This document shows positions 60,469-64,000 of a DNA stretch of 64,000 bases, piece by piece. Each line of letters begins with the position of its first letter. Positions within the stretch are counted from its first letter, which is position 1. Both the position numbers and the translations under genes were made by a program. The notes below the pieces were generated by a model. The model ran no database searches, was not told the DNA's origin, and was given only the letters and a program-made list of their open reading frames with translations. Source of the stretch: Bimuria novae-zelandiae CBS 107.79 (taxonomy: Eukaryota; Ascomycota; Dothideomycetes; Pleosporales; Didymosphaeriaceae); NCBI GenBank assembly GCA_010015655.1, contig ML976661.1:483682-547681 (forward strand), written 5' to 3'.

Positions 60469-62185
60469 ATGGGTCTGGTGGACGGAGAGCGCGTCAAGCA
60501 ATTCGTCATTTGGGCGCCCGTTGCTGTGAGTTTCTCGCCTAGTTATCAGTTTACTTTGTTGATCAAATCTTAGCTCGTCGTGTATTTCGTCGCTGTAGCA
60601 TTATACCGCATAACGCTCCATCCGCTCGCGAAATACCCCGGACCATTATTATGGCGCATATCTCCAATCCCCTCTATCATATCTCTCCTTCGCGGGCGTA
60701 TATCGTTCGACTACAAGGTGCTCCATGATAAATATGGCCCGGTGGTGCGCGTCATGCCCAATGAACTATCCTTCAACACGGCAAAAGCTTGGGAAGACAT
60801 TTATGGGCACCGCGTGGGGATGGCCAACATGGACAAGGACCCAATCCATGTCGGCGCTGTCGAGGCGATTCCGGGAGCGACGAATTTGACCATGGCACCA
60901 GACATCCACCATGCGAGGCAGCGTAGGGCTCTTGCGCATGCGTTCAGTAAGCAGGCGTTGTTCGAACAAGAACCAATTCTGAAGGGTTACGTGGATCTCT
61001 TTGTCAAGAGGTTGAGGGAGATGGCGCATAAAGGTGAACACGCGAATATGGTGTCATGGTTCAACTTTTGCACTTTCGACATCATCGGTGATCTTAGTTT
61101 TGGTGAGCCGTTTGGGTGCTTGCAGGAAGGTAAGTTCTCATTAATGCCCAGGTGATGCCATCGCTAGCAGTCACTTCTAACGACATTTCGCAGGCGAGGG
61201 TTCTGAGTCGGCGAATTGGGTCGTTCTCATCTACGAGTCAATCAAGGCGGGCGCTTTGGAGCAAGCTACCCGAAGATTTGCATCGCCAGGAAGCCTTGGG
61301 CAGCGCTTCATGATGTGGTGCATCCCGTCTATCATTCGTGAGCGCCGCTCCACGCACCTCCGCAATTCTACTGAAAAGACAAATCGTCGAATGGCTACTA
61401 AGACGGATCACCGAGACTTCATCTGGTACATCCTCAAGCAACGTGAGAAGAAGAACGAGGTCTCCGACAACGAAGTCATCATGAATGCAGCACTGTTTAT
61501 GTAAACTTCTCCCGTACCTTCGCGGAATCCAAGATCACTAACAAAGCGCAGTGTCGCCGGCAGCGAAACCACCGCCACCGAGCTTTGCGGTCTAACAAAC
61601 TATCTCCTGCGTGACCCAGACAAATACAAACGCATCAAGGACGAGCTCCGCGCGGCCGTCAAGACCGAAGCTGACCTCAACATGGACGTCCTGGGTAACC
61701 TACCATACATGAACGCCTGCATCGAAGAAGGTCTACGCATCTTCCCACCCGTTCCCATCGGCCTCCTACGCACAGTGCCCAAAGGTGGCTCCCTCATCGA
61801 CGGCCACATGGTCCCCGAGAACACGTCTGTATGCGTAGCCTCATGGGCAGCGGCGCACTCGGCGAACAACTTCGCAGACCCGGATTCGTTTATCCCGGAG
61901 CGCTTCCTAGACACTCCAGATAGTAAGGAGCGCTACGGAAGCGACATCAAGAAGGCGGCGCAGCCATTTTCACTCGGGCCTCGCGGGTGCATCGGGAGGA
62001 ACCTTACGTATGTGGAGCTGAGGCTGATTCTCAGTGCGTTGTTGTGGAACTTCGACCTCGAATTTGCGGACGGGGCGCCTTTGTGGAACCCGGAGGGTGA
62101 GTTTAAGGGGTTGAGGGCGTACAATACTTGGGAGAAAAGTCCGTTGATGGTCAAGCTTACGGATATTCGGAAGCCACCCGGCTGA
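60469..62185 (+). CDS. Cytochrome P450, CYP65/isotrichodermin C-15 hydroxylase-like (517 aa)
   Basis: ER-bound heme monooxygenase. Exons 60469-60525, 60574-61129, 61194-61500 and 61552-62185 join in frame (introns 48, 64 and 51 nt). An N-terminal membrane helix (VIWAPVALVVYFVAVALYRI) leads to the Pro-rich hinge HPLAKYPGP. The oxygen-binding I helix has AGSETT (309-314), the ExxR motif is EGLR (366-369), the PERF box is IPERF, and the heme loop FSLGPRGCIGRNL has its thiolate Cys at 453. All key residues are present. The overall pattern resembles CYP65-type trichothecene/aflatoxin-cluster monooxygenases, common in cluster tailoring. The substrate cannot be predicted. Its stop is only 111 bp from the stop of the next, convergent gene. 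Confidence 0.95.
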
Positions 62186-62295
62186 GCGACGACGGCTTCT
62201 TCCTTACGCTCTGGAGTATACTATTTCCTGCGTCACTACTCGCTCTGCGCAGAATCTCAGACACGGGCTTCCTATCCATTTTATTGAAACAAATA

Positions 62296-63999
62296 TCATG
62301 CGACTATTATACCACCTCCTTGTCTGTCTACTCGCCCAATGGCGGAACTAATGTCGTCCGTCGCAATCGCTACTTCTTCGTATGCACTTGCGTATATGCC
62401 TGCTGCAACATATCTCAACACAGCATTCCCTTTTGAGTGCACAACGCCGATTGCGTTCGTTGCATTCTCCACGGGCATGCCTCGTAATGGTCGCCCTCGC
62501 TTCCAATGCTCGTCCCTGATCTCGAAGCGTGTCACTTTAGCAGTATCAGTGTATCCAGGCTCATCTATGTGCCTTCTCTTTTGATAAGATTCACTCAAAA
62601 GTATGAAATCTGCTGCAAGAGGACTAAAGTATCCAACCAATCTTCCGTTGCATCGAGCAGTCATGACAACGCCTGTGTTACTTTCCCCAAATAGAACTCC
62701 CATCTTAGCGTGGACTGACCATTTGCCTCTAGGGCCACTCGGTGTGATATCTGCAGGTGCGACTGGCGGAGGATCAAATTCTATATCGCTACCTTTGCCG
62801 GCGTACAGCTCTCCATTGATGTCTGAGGCTAAATCGATGATTGGTAGATCCACAAGCGCAAATTTGGCTATCTCTTCGGGAATGTCCGTAACTTTGTACA
62901 AGGGCATTGCGATGATCGAGACCGTACCCAATAGGCCCAGCAGACCAGTGTGTGAAGTCTTTGGCAGATACCTCTGAGTTCGACCTCCGTACATCATGAG
63001 GAGAACGTGAAGTAGATGGCTTCTGCTGACTTGGAGCTCTCGACGGAATGTATGCGCAAGGTTCGTTAACTCCGTCAGAGCGGTAGTGCTTCCATAACCC
63101 CAGACTCCGCGAAAGAAAGTGTCTTCGCTGATACCTTCCGTAGAGAGTAAAGGCTTGAACAGCTGGTAGTAATAGCCGAAGACGAAGGCTTGGTACTGGA
63201 CCCACAGGTTCATGTTTTCTGGGCTCTTGCTGGGTAGCAATGCTTCGGTCCTAGACAGAAACACTAACTCGGTATGTTGATGACGTTACTGGAGGCGATG
63301 AGTGTCATGACCTTGTACCAGTGATTCGAGACCTATGAGTACACCTTCGGTAGCGATTGGGAATGCATGATCGGCCAGAAGCATGATGTGTGCATCAAAC
63401 TTGCAGCGATGCAGCGATGCACCACTTTTCCAATACTGTAATTCTCTTCAACCCTGTAGTAAACTTTGCTTGACGATTCGAAGGGTCCCTGGGCGCTTGC
63501 AACGACGCAAGCTTCATCTGCAGCTTGAACGCCAAGTTCCCACATCTTTCTCATTCGGTTTGTGATGTCTCGCTTCACTGGAATGGTGTCGATCATATAC
63601 TCGGGTTTTTCGAACGGATAAGATATAATTTGAGCACGATTTCCAATGCCTCGAGTGAGTTGGAACGGATCTTCGCTAGCAGCTGGGTAACATTTGCCGT
63701 TGATGTATTCGAAGGGGGAGTTTTCGCCAGCATAAAACACCACTGGCTCAGTTTCGTACGAACGGTCTGTAACAAGATGCCGACGTGTTGCAGAGAGGAT
63801 GCAACGGTAAAGACTGTGGCCGAGAAACATCGGAACGAGGTGCTTCCCCCGCCCATGAGCCAGAGCAAGAACTCCGTCGCCTCTCTAAATTCCGCGACAT
63901 TAAACTGTGGGATAGCTTTAACATCTGTGAGTTTCTTTCTCTGGGATCTTGCGTGCACTGCGAGATTCTTGTCTAATCTTCTCACACGGCCCACATCTC
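62296..63999 (-). pseudogene. Fungal hypothetical protein gene, apparently frameshifted; 5' end outside window
   Basis: The last exon (62296-63263) is long and clean, with MNLWVQYQAFVFGYYYQLF and GKWSVHAKMGVLFGESNTG, and lacks a domain I can name. A 48-nt intron (63264-63311) precedes it. Upstream coding sequence is good but frames break twice. First, at 63403-63418 the 8-bp unit GCAGCGAT is present twice in tandem; one copy would keep VVHRC in frame with FDAHIMLLADHAFPIA. Second, near 63751-63770 the frame carrying ASSLQHVGILLQ gives way to that carrying YETEPVVFYAGEN, off by one base. Fungal proteins of this type are large and found beside het-domain or cluster genes, with no known function. 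Either a real pseudogene or assembly errors; the duplication is not a homopolymer slip, which favours a real mutation. Confidence 0.6.
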
Positions 64000-64000
64000 G

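Overview
The window looks like nuclear DNA of a filamentous ascomycete (Pezizomycotina). Short introns of about 48-200 nt with GTRNGT donors and CTNAC-like branch sites, compact genes, fungal-specific families, and a large AT-rich block with the mark of repeat-induced point mutation (RIP: stop-riddled transposon genes, TpA-rich, G-to-A and C-to-T changes) all point this way. A normal-GC genome carrying such an AT-rich transposon island suggests Dothideomycetes, but the order is not proven by anything here.

Layout. 1-599: 3' end of a gene entering from the left. 600-7500: gene-poor, normal GC, with one convincing small cysteine-containing gene (6088-6340, minus) and a hairpin-forming inverted repeat. 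7511-18640: a RIP-degraded transposon island with a TIR element (7513-8280), a Ty3/gypsy chromovirus-type retroelement (9775-18081) with a Tc1/mariner element (10937-12252) and a younger, un-RIPped solo LTR (16040-16456) nested in it, and a second solo LTR with a perfect target duplication (18230-18484).

18961-42351: a gene-dense housekeeping block, entirely on the minus strand: MFS sugar porter, ADAM-type membrane metalloprotease, acetyl-CoA synthetase, a WDR62/MAPKBP1-like WD40 protein, an MFS monocarboxylate-type transporter and a SNF2-family helicase. 42352-51965: gene-poor, with two likely small genes and old diverged duplications carrying speculative small ORFs.

51966-62185: a run of tailoring-type enzymes: Ayr1-like reductase, a dead SAM methyltransferase, carbonyl-reductase-like SDR, DUF3632-like protein, SnoaL-like protein, PRISE-like reductase and a CYP65-like P450. 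No PKS, NRPS, terpene cyclase or other backbone gene is visible, so it is either the tailoring side of a cluster continuing outside the window or a decaying remnant. The right-edge gene (62296-64000) appears broken by an 8-bp tandem duplication and probably a second frameshift.

Exon models were built by hand from splice consensus, reading frame and family resemblance, and those given exon by exon close in frame across all exons. The main doubts are the first exons of the SNF2 helicase, the identity of the left-edge gene, and whether the frameshifts are real or assembly errors.
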